Assembly: GCA_903970565.1 (NCBI GenBank)
Contig: CAJCJE010000078.1
Location: 1 to 5,524 of the forward strand
From: Candidatus Melainabacteria bacterium
GTDB taxonomy: Bacteria > Actinomycetota > Actinomycetes > Mycobacteriales > Pseudonocardiaceae
Reading direction: 5' to 3'
DNA length: 5,524 nucleotides
Both the position numbers and the translations under genes were made by a program. Positions 1 through 5,524 of this stretch are shown piece by piece (the stretch's first letter is position 1; each line of letters begins with the position of its first letter). The notes under the pieces were generated by a model. That model did not search any database, had not been told where the DNA came from, and saw only the letters and a list, made by a program, of their open reading frames with translations.

Positions 1-1
1 C

Positions 2-1081
2 GCGAACCTGACCAAGATGCCGCACCTGCTGGTGGCCGGCTCAACCGGTTCGGGTAAGTCCAGCTTCGTCAACTCGATGCTGGTCTCGCTGCTGGCCAGG
101 GCGACCCCGGAAGAATGCCGGATGATCCTCATCGACCCGAAGATGGTCGAACTCACGCCCTACGAAGGCATTCCGCACCTGATCACGCCCATCATCACCC
201 AGCCGAAGAAGGCCGCCGCCGCGCTGACCTGGCTGGTGGAGGAGATGGAGCAGCGCTACCAGGACATGCAGGTCAACAAGGTCCGGCACATCGACGACTT
301 CAACCGGAAGGTGAAGACCGGCGAGATCACCGCCCCGCCCGGCAGCGAGCGGATCTATCGGCCCTACCCCTACATCCTGGCGATCGTCGACGAGTTGGCC
401 GACCTGATGATGACCGCGCCGCGCGACGTCGAGGACGCGATCGTCCGCATCACCCAGAAGGCCCGCGCCGCCGGTATCCACCTCGTGCTGGCCACCCAAC
501 GGCCCTCGGTGGACGTGGTCACCGGCCTGATCAAGACCAACGTGCCCTCCCGGCTGGCGTTCGCGACCTCCTCGCTGACCGACTCGCGGGTCATCCTCGA
601 CCAGCCCGGCGCGGAGAAGCTGATCGGTATGGGTGACGGCCTCTACCTGCCGATGGGCGCGTCCAAGCCGGTCCGTATCCAGGGCGCCTACATCGGCGAC
701 GAGGAGATCAACTCGATCGTCGCGTTCGTCCGCGACCAGGCCCAGCCGGAGTACACCGACGGCGTGACGGCGGCGAAGGCCGGCGAGAACAAAGAGATCG
801 ACGCCGAGATCGGCGACGACCTGGAGAAGCTGATCGAGGCCACCGAGCTGATCGTCACCAGCCAGTTCGGGTCCACCTCGATGTTGCAGCGCAAACTGCG
901 GGTCGGCTTTGCCAAGGCGGGTCGGCTGATGGACCTGCTGGAAACCCGAGGCGTGGTCGGCCCCTCCGAGGGTTCCAAGGCGCGCGACGTCCTGGTCAAG
1001 CCGGACGAGCTGGAGTCGGTGCTGTACACCATCCGAGGCGGCGGCCCGATCCCGGACGACGATCCCGCCGACGAGGACTGA
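2..1081 (+). CDS. ftsK: DNA translocase FtsK, C-terminal part (5' end outside window)
   Basis: FtsK/SpoIIIE proteins form hexameric ATP-driven pumps at the division septum that clear and sort chromosome termini. The reading frame is open from base 2, so this is the 3' part of a longer gene; the ATG at 17 is an internal methionine, since the motif that follows belongs deep in the motor domain. Walker A (AGSTGSGKS) lies at about 35-61 with its lysine at 56-58. Walker B (ILAIVDEL) has its Asp-Glu pair at 389-394. The conserved [22 protein letters not shown] stretch follows at about 488-552. The C-terminal winged-helix gamma domain, which reads oriented DNA sites and contacts XerD in studied species, is at about 815-1000 ([18 protein letters not shown] and [11 protein letters not shown]). 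The protein ends in an acidic tail (PDDDPADED). The missing part should hold the membrane segments, linker and alpha domain. The family assignment is very secure. Confidence 0.98.
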   Translation, partial: ANLTKMPHLLVAGSTGSGKSSFVNSMLVSLLARATPEECRMILIDPKMVELTPYEGIPHLITPIITQPKKAAAALTWLVEEMEQRYQDMQVNKVRHIDDFNRKVKTGEITAPPGSERIYRPYPYILAIVDELADLMMTAPRDVEDAIVRITQKARAAGIHLVLATQRPSVDVVTGLIKTNVPSRLAFATSSLTDSRVILDQPGAEKLIGMGDGLYLPMGASKPVRIQGAYIGDEEINSIVAFVRDQAQPEYTDGVTAAKAGENKEIDAEIGDDLEKLIEATELIVTSQFGSTSMLQRKLRVGFAKAGRLMDLLETRGVVGPSEGSKARDVLVKPDELESVLYTIRGGGPIPDDDPADED

Positions 1082-1092
1082 CGTCACCGTTA

Positions 1093-1112
1093 CCGACGCT
1101 CGACTACGTCGG
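1093..1112 (+). terminator. Possible stem-loop after ftsK
   Basis: CCGACG at 1093-1098 and CGTCGG at 1107-1112 form a perfect 6-bp GC-rich stem with an 8-base loop, starting 11 bases after the ftsK stop. No run of T follows, so it is not a classical intrinsic terminator. Actinobacterial terminators often lack the T tract, which keeps the reading possible. It could equally be a chance hairpin in GC-rich DNA. Confidence 0.3.
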
Positions 1113-1116
1113 CCGG

Positions 1117-1326
1117 GTGCCGTCGGCTCAGCTACCGCGCGTTGAGCTGCCAAACCACATCTGGTTCGTGGAGAAGGATGTGTCCGGGGCGAGTCGCCTG
1201 GTTCCGCTCAGCGATTTCAAGCCTCGGGATGGGGAGAATCGCGAACGGCGATACCTTGGTGGTAGTTATGGCGCGGTGCCGATACTGAGTCAGCAGGGAT
1301 TCACCGACGCGGTGCGGAACGGATGA
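1117..1326 (+). pseudogene. C-terminal remnant of RloA-like AAA ATPase
   Basis: The frame from about 1147 reads PNHIWFVEKDVSGASRLVPL, then SDFKPRDGENRERRYLGGSYGAVPIL. From memory this matches the extreme C-terminus of COG1106-type (AAA15/AAA_21, RloA-like) ATPases: a strand after the H-loop, 'xxWFVEKDxxGxSxLxxLxDFKPR', then the 'ERxYLxGxYGAxP' end. Full-length relatives are about 400 residues; here at most 69 codons remain, and Walker A, the signature, Walker B and the H-loop are all absent. The frame is open back to the ftsK stop, but the residues before about 1147 look unrelated. No ribosome binding site precedes the GTG at 1117, so I infer a 5'-deleted pseudogene. The stop TGA (1324-1326) overlaps the next ATG, as in intact RloA-RloB operons. 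RloA supplies the ATPase partner of the RloB effector in anti-phage modules of the AbiL type. I am confident of the family and less sure of the exact edge of homology. Confidence 0.72.
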
Positions 1327-1538
1327 CCCGACGCGAGAACCTTCAGCGACGACGTAAACCAAGCCGGGAATCCGCTGACCGGATTCTGGTGATCTGCGGT
1401 GCCCAGTCCACCGAGCCGGATTACTTCGAGGGACTCAAACAGCACTATCGAAACCCTGCGATAAAATTGTCGTTGTCGAACCCGTTTCGTCAAATTCGCC
1501 GTTTCGTCCCATGCGAAACAGGCTATTTCGCGAAATGA
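1323..1538 (+). pseudogene. N-terminal remnant of RloB-like effector
   Basis: The ATG at 1323 overlaps the preceding stop (ATGA). The first ~51 codons read MTRRENLQRRRKPSRESADR, then ILVICGAQSTEPDYFEGL and QHYRNPAIKLSL. This is the start of RloB-like proteins (PF13707): a basic leader, a hydrophobic strand, and the TEPxYFxGL motif whose glutamate is the likely TOPRIM-type acidic residue. Intact RloB proteins are about 200 residues. From about 1477 the translation (SNPFRQIRRF...) no longer resembles the family and hits a stop at 1536-1538, giving 71 codons with the rest of the fold missing. The usual CEG before the motif is CGA here, which may be a lineage variant. A short peptide might still be made, but an active nuclease is very unlikely. 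The composition is AT-richer than the neighbours (about 57% G+C over 1201-1560 by hand count), which fits acquired DNA. Confidence 0.72.
1484..1536. repeat. Cluster of TTTCG/CGAAA inverted and direct repeats
   Basis: CGTTTCGTC occurs twice as a direct repeat (1483-1491 and 1500-1508, 17 bases apart). GTTTCG (1501-1506) is the inverse of CGAAAC (1514-1519), a 6-bp stem with a 7-base loop. GCGAAA (1513-1518) is also the inverse of TTTCGC (1526-1531), a competing 6-bp stem with a 7-base loop. The cluster ends in the perfect 12-bp palindrome ATTTCGCGAAAT (1525-1536). One more CGAAAC lies upstream at 1449-1454. The arms overlap, so the two hairpins exclude each other. The purpose is unknown: operator cluster, recombination scar or regulatory RNA structure are all possible. 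Confidence 0.6.
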
Positions 1539-1668
1539 TGGCTCGCAACCGCGATGGTGAGCGCCTGCGGGGCGGCGCACTCGCGTTACCGTGTGTAATA
1601 GTCGCGGGGCTGTCCGAAGGACCGGTCGGAGGTGGAAGCCGCCCTACCGTTGGTCGGATCGCAGCCTT

Positions 1669-1674
1669 TAGAGT
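1669..1674 (+). promoter_or_regulatory. Possible -10 element of HAD gene
   Basis: TAGAGT fits the loose actinobacterial -10 pattern TAnnnT and sits 33 bases before the start codon. No good -35 element is visible at 16-19 bases upstream (TACCGT at 1645-1650 is a poor match). This is a weak guess. TGTAAT at 1594-1599 is an alternative, also without a clear -35. Confidence 0.2.
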
Positions 1675-1695
1675 GTTGGCACCCAGCGGCCCGGC

Positions 1696-1702
1696 AAGGG
1701 AG
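1696..1702 (+). promoter_or_regulatory. Ribosome binding site fixing the HAD start at 1707
   Basis: AAGGGAG lies 4 bases before the ATG at 1707. An in-frame GTG at 1632 would lengthen the protein by 25 residues, but the only purine-rich run before it (GGAGG, 1628-1632) abuts the codon with no spacer. The extra residues also look non-family, so I prefer 1707. Confidence 0.65.
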
Positions 1703-1706
1703 CACG

Positions 1707-4460
1707 ATGCGCGATCTGGTTGCGGCCACATCGTCCGGTACTGATCCGCACCCCCAGCTCGACGATGTGCATCGGGTCATCGTCGACGGATCGTGTGCGG
1801 TGTTGTCCCTCGACATCTTCGACACCGTGCTCTGGCGCCGGGTTCCTCGGCCGACCGATGCGTTCGGCCTGCTCGGGGCCAGGTTGCGGCGCTCGGGGCA
1901 CAGCCCGGCCTGGCTCACCGACGCCTCCTTCCGCGAACTGCGCATCGCGGCCGAGCGCACGGCGAGGGCTGAGCACGGGTCGCTCGGCAACGAGGTTTCG
2001 TTGTACGACATCTGGCAGGCCATGCCGCTGAGCATGTTCGCCGGCGTGGGTCTTGAGGACCTTGTCGACGCCGAGGTCGAGTTGGAACGCGAACTCACCG
2101 TCGTCGACCTGGATATCGCGAACGTGCTGCGGTCGGCGCTCAAGCAGGGTGTTCCGATCATCTTCGTGTCGGACACCTACTTCACCGACAGTCACCTCAA
2201 GCGGTTACTCGACCGGCCGGTGCTCGGTTACCTCCAGGATGTTCCGGTGTTCCGCTCCAACCAGTACGGCGTCGACAAGGCGGGCGGTCTGTGGGAGGTC
2301 GTGCTGCGGGAAACCGGCCGTAGCCCGGAACAGCTCGTGCACATCGGCGACAATCCCGTTGCCGACCACGGGGTTCCGGCCGCGCTGGGTATCCGGACCG
2401 TGCATTATCGCCGGTTCGACGACGGGATGTTCGAACTGCTCGACCGCGAGCACGAGCCGATGGACTACTTCGGCCCGCTCGGTCCGCTGCTCGACCCGGA
2501 GCAGGGGGATTTCGGTCTCACCAGCCTGCGCGCGAAGACCCTCAACGCGGGCGGGGCGGACAGCCGATCGGCGATCGACACGGCATGGCGTTTCGGCGCG
2601 GCCGTGCTCGGTCCAGTGTTCACCGGATTCGCCGAATGGGTGGCCCAGCGGGCGCACGAGGCCGGCATTTCCCAGCTGTGGTGCCCGATGCGCGAAGGTG
2701 AACTGCTCTCCGCGCTGATCAACGAGGTCGCCGCCGTCCGGGGCTGGGACCTGCGGGCCCGGCCGATCTGGCTGTCCCGCCAGGCTACTTCGCTGGGCAC
2801 CCTGGACTCGGTGGAACCCGCCTCGGTGCACGAGTTCATCCGCAGGCGCTACCACCTGACCGTCCGGCAGCTGCTGGACATGCTGCACCTGCGCCCCGGT
2901 GACGTGCCCAGCCTCGCCGAGTCGGTGGACACCGTGTTGGACACGCCGAGCATCGTGGACGAGGTCAGCGCGGCCCTGACCGAGACTCCGCACCTGCGCA
3001 ACCTGCTCACCGTCACCGCTGCCTCGGCCCGCGAACGGCTGCTCACCTCGCTGCGCGCGGCGGGCGCGTTGGACGCGCCGGAACTGGCGCTGGTCGATCT
3101 CGGCTGGCGCGGCACGATCCAGCTCCAGTTGGCCTCGGTGCTGCGCATCGCGGAGATCGACTGTGTGCCGGTCGGCTTCTATCTGGCCACCGACGAGGCG
3201 ATCACCCGGCTCTACCAGGCAGGTCTACGGGCCGAGGGTTATCTCGGTCAGGCCGGCCATCCCGACCGGATCGTGCACACGATCACCCGCAGCCCCGAAG
3301 TCCTCGAACAGTGCGTCAGCGCGCGCTGTGGTTCGCTCGTCGACTTCACCGACGAGGGGACGCCGATTCTGGGGCCCGAGGACAGCGGCCCGTCGCAGCT
3401 GGCCGAGCGGCACGCCGTGCAGCGCGGAATCGTGGCCTTCCAACAGAACTGGCTGCGCTACGCCGACAGCGTCGGCCCGAACTGGCCGGAACTCACCGGG
3501 GAGTCGGCCCGCGACCGGCTCGCGAACATCCTCACCAGCGCACTGCGCACGCCGACCAGCGCCGAAGCGGCGATGTTCGGCAACTGGTCGCACGGGGACA
3601 ACTTCGGTTCCGAGGTGATCACCAGGCTGGTGCCGGCGGAACTGGTGCCGGCGATTCCCTATCTCTCGCCCAATGATCTCGCCGACCTCGGCGCGCGCGA
3701 CACGTTCTGGCCGGCGCTGCTCGCCGCGTCGGACCCGAACCTCGGCGCGGCGGCGAAGGCGGTCGCGGCCGGCTCGGTCGACCCGAGCGTGTTCGAGGCC
3801 AGCGGCGAGCGCTTCGACACCTTCATCCGCATCCGCACCGCGGCGGACACCTGGCACGACGGCCCGCGCCGCCGGGTCCGCATCAACCACAATGGACTGT
3901 CCTTCGCCCGGCTGAACTATGAGACCTCCGCCGAGGTCGGAGACATCGCCGATGTCTCACTCGCCATCCCCGGCCGCCCGGCCGTGGTGCGGATCGACTG
4001 GATCGAGGCGAAGGTCATCGCGGGCGGCAGCCCGGAATTGCGCGTCCTGCGCTGGGAGCAGCCGGCCGACTTCGCCGACCTGCCGTTCTTCAACTGTTCG
4101 TGGCTCGGCGGCAACCTGGTCGAGTTCGAGGCCGCGCATTCGGCGTTCTGGCTGCCCCTGGCGCTGCGCTGCGGCGCACCGGTGACCTGGCTCCAGCTCA
4201 GCATCGCCTTTGCCATGCTGCCGCAGTTCCAGCCGCGCCTCGGCCGGCAACTGGCTGAACTCAGGCAACAGGCACACCGGGCACAGGAGCAGGAACAGCA
4301 GGCGCGGCGGGCACTGGAATGCCTGGAACAGGCCCAGCCCGTCTCGCCGATCACGCGGATCTCCGATCGGGTGCGCACCGAGTACAAGACGCGCGGTGCC
4401 GGCGGAGTGGTTGCCGGTGCGGCCCGGTTGGCCGCGCGCGGCATCGTCGGGAAGGGCTGA
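1707..4460 (+). CDS. Large HAD-superfamily hydrolase (COG5610 type) with C-terminal extensions
   Basis: The protein is 917 aa, with no signal peptide or membrane segment, so probably cytosolic. Residues about 30-235 form a HAD domain with all four motifs: LDIFDT (nucleophile D36, acid/base D39), FVSDTYF (S155), VDKAGG (K191) and GDNPVAD (D215, D220). A helical C1-type cap fits between motifs I and II. COG5610 proteins share the next region: an MREGELL/WLSRQ stretch at 328-359, VDLGWRGT at 463-470 and SPEVLEQ...GSLVDF at 529-546. Such proteins are often encoded near surface-polysaccharide genes, so a sugar-phosphate or glycan-linked phosphotransfer substrate is possible, but no glycosyltransferase domain is seen here. 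Residues about 715-838 look beta-rich and are unassigned. Residues about 849-877 are a Gln/Glu/Ala-rich coiled coil, followed by a basic, glycine-rich tail. Codon 167 is a TTA, rare in such genomes. The HAD call is firm; the substrate is unknown. It converges on argA with 15 bases between. Confidence 0.9.
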   Translation: MRDLVAATSSGTDPHPQLDDVHRVIVDGSCAVLSLDIFDTVLWRRVPRPTDAFGLLGARLRRSGHSPAWLTDASFRELRIAAERTARAEHGSLGNEVSLYDIWQAMPLSMFAGVGLEDLVDAEVELERELTVVDLDIANVLRSALKQGVPIIFVSDTYFTDSHLKRLLDRPVLGYLQDVPVFRSNQYGVDKAGGLWEVVLRETGRSPEQLVHIGDNPVADHGVPAALGIRTVHYRRFDDGMFELLDREHEPMDYFGPLGPLLDPEQGDFGLTSLRAKTLNAGGADSRSAIDTAWRFGAAVLGPVFTGFAEWVAQRAHEAGISQLWCPMREGELLSALINEVAAVRGWDLRARPIWLSRQATSLGTLDSVEPASVHEFIRRRYHLTVRQLLDMLHLRPGDVPSLAESVDTVLDTPSIVDEVSAALTETPHLRNLLTVTAASARERLLTSLRAAGALDAPELALVDLGWRGTIQLQLASVLRIAEIDCVPVGFYLATDEAITRLYQAGLRAEGYLGQAGHPDRIVHTITRSPEVLEQCVSARCGSLVDFTDEGTPILGPEDSGPSQLAERHAVQRGIVAFQQNWLRYADSVGPNWPELTGESARDRLANILTSALRTPTSAEAAMFGNWSHGDNFGSEVITRLVPAELVPAIPYLSPNDLADLGARDTFWPALLAASDPNLGAAAKAVAAGSVDPSVFEASGERFDTFIRIRTAADTWHDGPRRRVRINHNGLSFARLNYETSAEVGDIADVSLAIPGRPAVVRIDWIEAKVIAGGSPELRVLRWEQPADFADLPFFNCSWLGGNLVEFEAAHSAFWLPLALRCGAPVTWLQLSIAFAMLPQFQPRLGRQLAELRQQAHRAQEQEQQARRALECLEQAQPVSPITRISDRVRTEYKTRGAGGVVAGAARLAARGIVGKG

Positions 4461-4477
4461 CCGGGCGCCGAAGGGCT
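4451..4477. repeat. 8-base direct repeat spanning the convergent gene ends
   Basis: GAAGGGCT occurs at 4451-4458, just before the HAD gene stop, and again at 4470-4477, running into the argA stop codon on the other strand. The copies start 19 bases apart. I see no inverted repeat or T tract here, so no intrinsic terminator separates the two converging genes. The repeat may be chance or a small duplication scar. Confidence 0.4.
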
Positions 4478-4979
4478 ACAGCTCCAGCAACATGCGCGTA
4501 TTGCCGAGGGTGTTGGGTTTGACGTAGGGCAGGTCGAGGAACTCCGCGACACCGGGGTCGACGGAGCGGCGCATCTCGTCGTAGACCTCGTGCGAGACCG
4601 GGGTGCCCTCGATCGCCACGAAACCGTGGTGGGCGAAGAAGCTCGTTTCGAAGGTCAGCACGAAAACCCTGGCCAGGCCGAGGTTTCTGGCCTGCTTGAC
4701 CAACTGGTCCACCAGCGCGTGCCCGACCCCCTTGCCGCGCGCGCTCGGTGAGACGGCCACGGTGCGGACCTCGGCAAGGTCCTCCCAGAGCACGTGCAGC
4801 GCGCCGCAGCCGACCACCGCGCCGTCGAGTTCGGCCACCCAGAACTCCTGCACGCTCTCGTACAGCGTGACCAGTTCCTTGGCCAGCAGCACCCGGCCGG
4901 CGTACTGGTCGATCAGCGATTTCATCAGCCGCGCGTCGCTGGTCCTGGCCCGCCGGACTCGGACCTGATCGTCAGTCAC
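4476..4979 (-). CDS. argA: Amino-acid N-acetyltransferase (short GNAT-type N-acetylglutamate synthase)
   Basis: This GNAT protein of 167 aa is closely similar, from memory, to M. tuberculosis ArgA (Rv2747), which acetylates L-glutamate (and glutamine) with acetyl-CoA as the first step of arginine synthesis. It lacks the amino-acid-kinase domain of classical E. coli ArgA. The full GNAT fold is present: strand 1 at 5-10 (QVRVRRA), LVTLYESVQEFWVAE at 36-50, GCGALHVLWEDLAEVRTVAV at 57-76, the acetyl-CoA loop RGKGVG at 81-86, VFVLTFETSFFAHHGF at 105-120, and the family's C-terminus LDLPYVKPNTLGNTRMLL at 148-165. The start is GTG at 4979-4977, with GGGAG at 4990-4986 six bases upstream; a longer frame exists but would overlap the transporter gene widely. 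The start overlaps the upstream stop by 8 bases (GTGACTGA), implying translational coupling. Proximity to ftsK matches the mycobacterial arrangement and supports the orthology. Confidence 0.93.
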   Translation of the reverse strand: MTDDQVRVRRARTSDARLMKSLIDQYAGRVLLAKELVTLYESVQEFWVAELDGAVVGCGALHVLWEDLAEVRTVAVSPSARGKGVGHALVDQLVKQARNLGLARVFVLTFETSFFAHHGFVAIEGTPVSHEVYDEMRRSVDPGVAEFLDLPYVKPNTLGNTRMLLEL

Positions 4980-5524
4980 CGGTCGCTCCCACCGTCTGCT
5001 GTTCGGATTCCGGCTGCTGTTTCTCGATCTCGCCGAACCGGGCCAGCGCCAGCGCGCCGCCGACGGCGATGGCGAAACCGGCGACCGCGACCGGTGTCCA
5101 GCCCGGCCGGGCATGATCACCCAGCAGGATGACGCCGAGTACGGCGGCCGGGATCGTCTCGCCGATCAGCATCATCGCGGTCGCGGTGACCACCCCGCCG
5201 CGTTGCAGCGCCGAGGCGTAGAACAGGCCGGCGACGATGCCGGCGACGATCACGGTGTAGGTGGCCGGATCGCGCAGCAGGGTCAACGGCTCGAAGTTGG
5301 CAATGACGCGCAGCGCGAGACCGAGCGCACCGAATTCCAGACCGCTGACCAGACCGAGCAGCGGGGTCCGCTGGGTGTCCGGGAGTCTGCCGACCAGCGC
5401 GCCGACCCCGGCCAGGACGATCGCGGCGCCCAGCAGCCAGAAGTGGAAGGCCCGGCTGCCCTGACCGGCGCCCTCGCTCTGCGCGGAGAATCCGAGCAGC
5501 GCGAGACCGGCGCAGACCACGACC
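4972..5524 (-). CDS. DMT/EamA-like membrane transporter, C-terminal part (5' end outside window)
   Basis: The frame runs off the window edge, leaving about 183 C-terminal residues. Numbered from the codon at 5520-5518, hydrophobic segments lie at about 2-13, 26-44, 54-74, 88-105, 110-134 and 143-161, followed by a hydrophilic, Glu/Gln-rich tail (EIEKQQPESEQQ). The last two helices have the signature spacing of EamA repeats: MMLIGETIPAAVLGVILLGD, then a short loop and GFAIAVGGALALARF. DMT-family proteins are inner-membrane carriers of about 10 helices that export or import small metabolites. The visible part would be roughly the last six of these. The substrate cannot be read from the sequence. 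Coupling to argA by an 8-base overlap suggests co-expression; an amino-acid-related substrate would fit but is only inference. The GTG at 5520 is internal, not a start. Confidence 0.75.
   Translation of the reverse strand, partial: VVVCAGLALLGFSAQSEGAGQGSRAFHFWLLGAAIVLAGVGALVGRLPDTQRTPLLGLVSGLEFGALGLALRVIANFEPLTLLRDPATYTVIVAGIVAGLFYASALQRGGVVTATAMMLIGETIPAAVLGVILLGDHARPGWTPVAVAGFAIAVGGALALARFGEIEKQQPESEQQTVGATGD
4986..4990 (-). promoter_or_regulatory. Ribosome binding site of argA
   Basis: GGGAG on the minus strand lies six bases before the GTG start of argA and within the last codons of the transporter gene. It decides the start in favour of GTG 4979 over upstream in-frame codons that would give a 214-residue form. 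Confidence 0.6.

Larger units (their letters stand above)
1477..1706. other. Gene-free stretch between RloB remnant and HAD gene
   Basis: No convincing gene lies here on either strand. A possible frame from ATG 1511 or 1538 lacks a ribosome binding site, has no recognisable protein pattern and runs out of frame into the next gene. The first 60 bases hold the TTTCG/CGAAA repeat cluster. Further on are a small GTCC-GAA-GGAC hairpin (1612-1622) and the 8-bp palindrome GACCGGTC (1620-1627). I found no rest of RloB in any frame. The end of the stretch must carry the start signals of the HAD gene. Confidence 0.6.

Noticed and set aside
41..1153. Long open frame on the minus strand opposite ftsK (370 codons)
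   Set aside because: It is the antisense shadow of ftsK in GC-rich DNA: its translation is low-complexity (His, Arg, Gly, Asp runs) with no domain, and the plus strand carries an unmistakable ATPase.
1484..1536. CRISPR array
   Set aside because: The repeat units are only 6-9 bases, in mixed orientation, with irregular spacing; there are no spacers of uniform length and no cas genes.
1117..1538. Functional RloA-RloB toxin-antitoxin or anti-phage pair
   Set aside because: All ATPase motifs and most of the RloB fold are missing, so a working module is not credible.
1632..1706. Upstream GTG start of the HAD gene
   Set aside because: Shine-Dalgarno bases abut the GTG with no spacer, and the 25 extra residues look non-family; ATG 1707 has a better site.
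1093..1706. Insertion sequence or transposon carrying the relic
   Set aside because: No transposase fragment, no long terminal inverted repeats and no clear target duplication; the short repeats at 1484-1536 are not enough.
1511..1744. Possible small plus-strand gene of 77 codons after the RloB remnant
   Set aside because: No ribosome binding site, no recognisable pattern, and it overlaps the HAD start out of frame.
1586..2195. Minus-strand frames over the HAD gene start (196 and 175 codons), as a possible divergent regulator
   Set aside because: No helix-turn-helix or other domain pattern; they lie opposite the conserved HAD motif I and cap region, so they are shadows.
3225..3890. Antisense frame of 221 codons over the HAD gene
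   Set aside because: Arg/Ala/Gly-rich shadow translation without a domain, opposite a well-supported coding frame.

Overview
The window is high-G+C, densely coded actinobacterial chromosome. Its outer genes match a core neighbourhood known from Mycobacterium and relatives: ftsK next to the short GNAT-type N-acetylglutamate synthase argA (Rv2748c and Rv2747 in M. tuberculosis). A Pseudonocardiales or Nocardia-like host is my best guess, but the sequence alone does not fix the genus.

Layout: (1) 2-1081, plus strand, the 3' part of ftsK, the DNA translocase for chromosome segregation at division. (2) About 1117-1538, plus strand, a compositionally different relic: the last codons of a RloA-like AAA ATPase, overlapping by ATGA the first ~51 codons of a RloB-like (TOPRIM-related) gene. 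Both genes have lost their outer parts, so only the centre of a RloA-RloB/AbiL-type anti-phage module remains. (3) 1477-1706, a gene-free stretch beginning with a dense cluster of TTTCG/CGAAA inverted and direct repeats. (4) 1707-4460, plus strand, one large gene (917 aa) with an N-terminal HAD phosphatase domain of the COG5610 type, a long middle region, a probably beta-rich region and a C-terminal coiled coil. (5) 4476-4979, minus strand, argA. (6) 4972-5524, minus strand, the 3' part of a DMT/EamA-type membrane transporter gene whose stop overlaps the argA start by 8 bases.

The transporter gene and argA look like one translationally coupled minus-strand unit, converging on the plus-strand HAD gene with only 15 bases between stops. 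The ftsK-argA interval appears to be a place where accessory DNA has been gained and partly lost: the relic is dead or nearly so, while the HAD gene is intact with all its catalytic motifs. I see no intact new system. The most notable items are the internal fragment of a defence operon, the repeat cluster after it, and the multidomain HAD protein whose C-terminal half I cannot assign.
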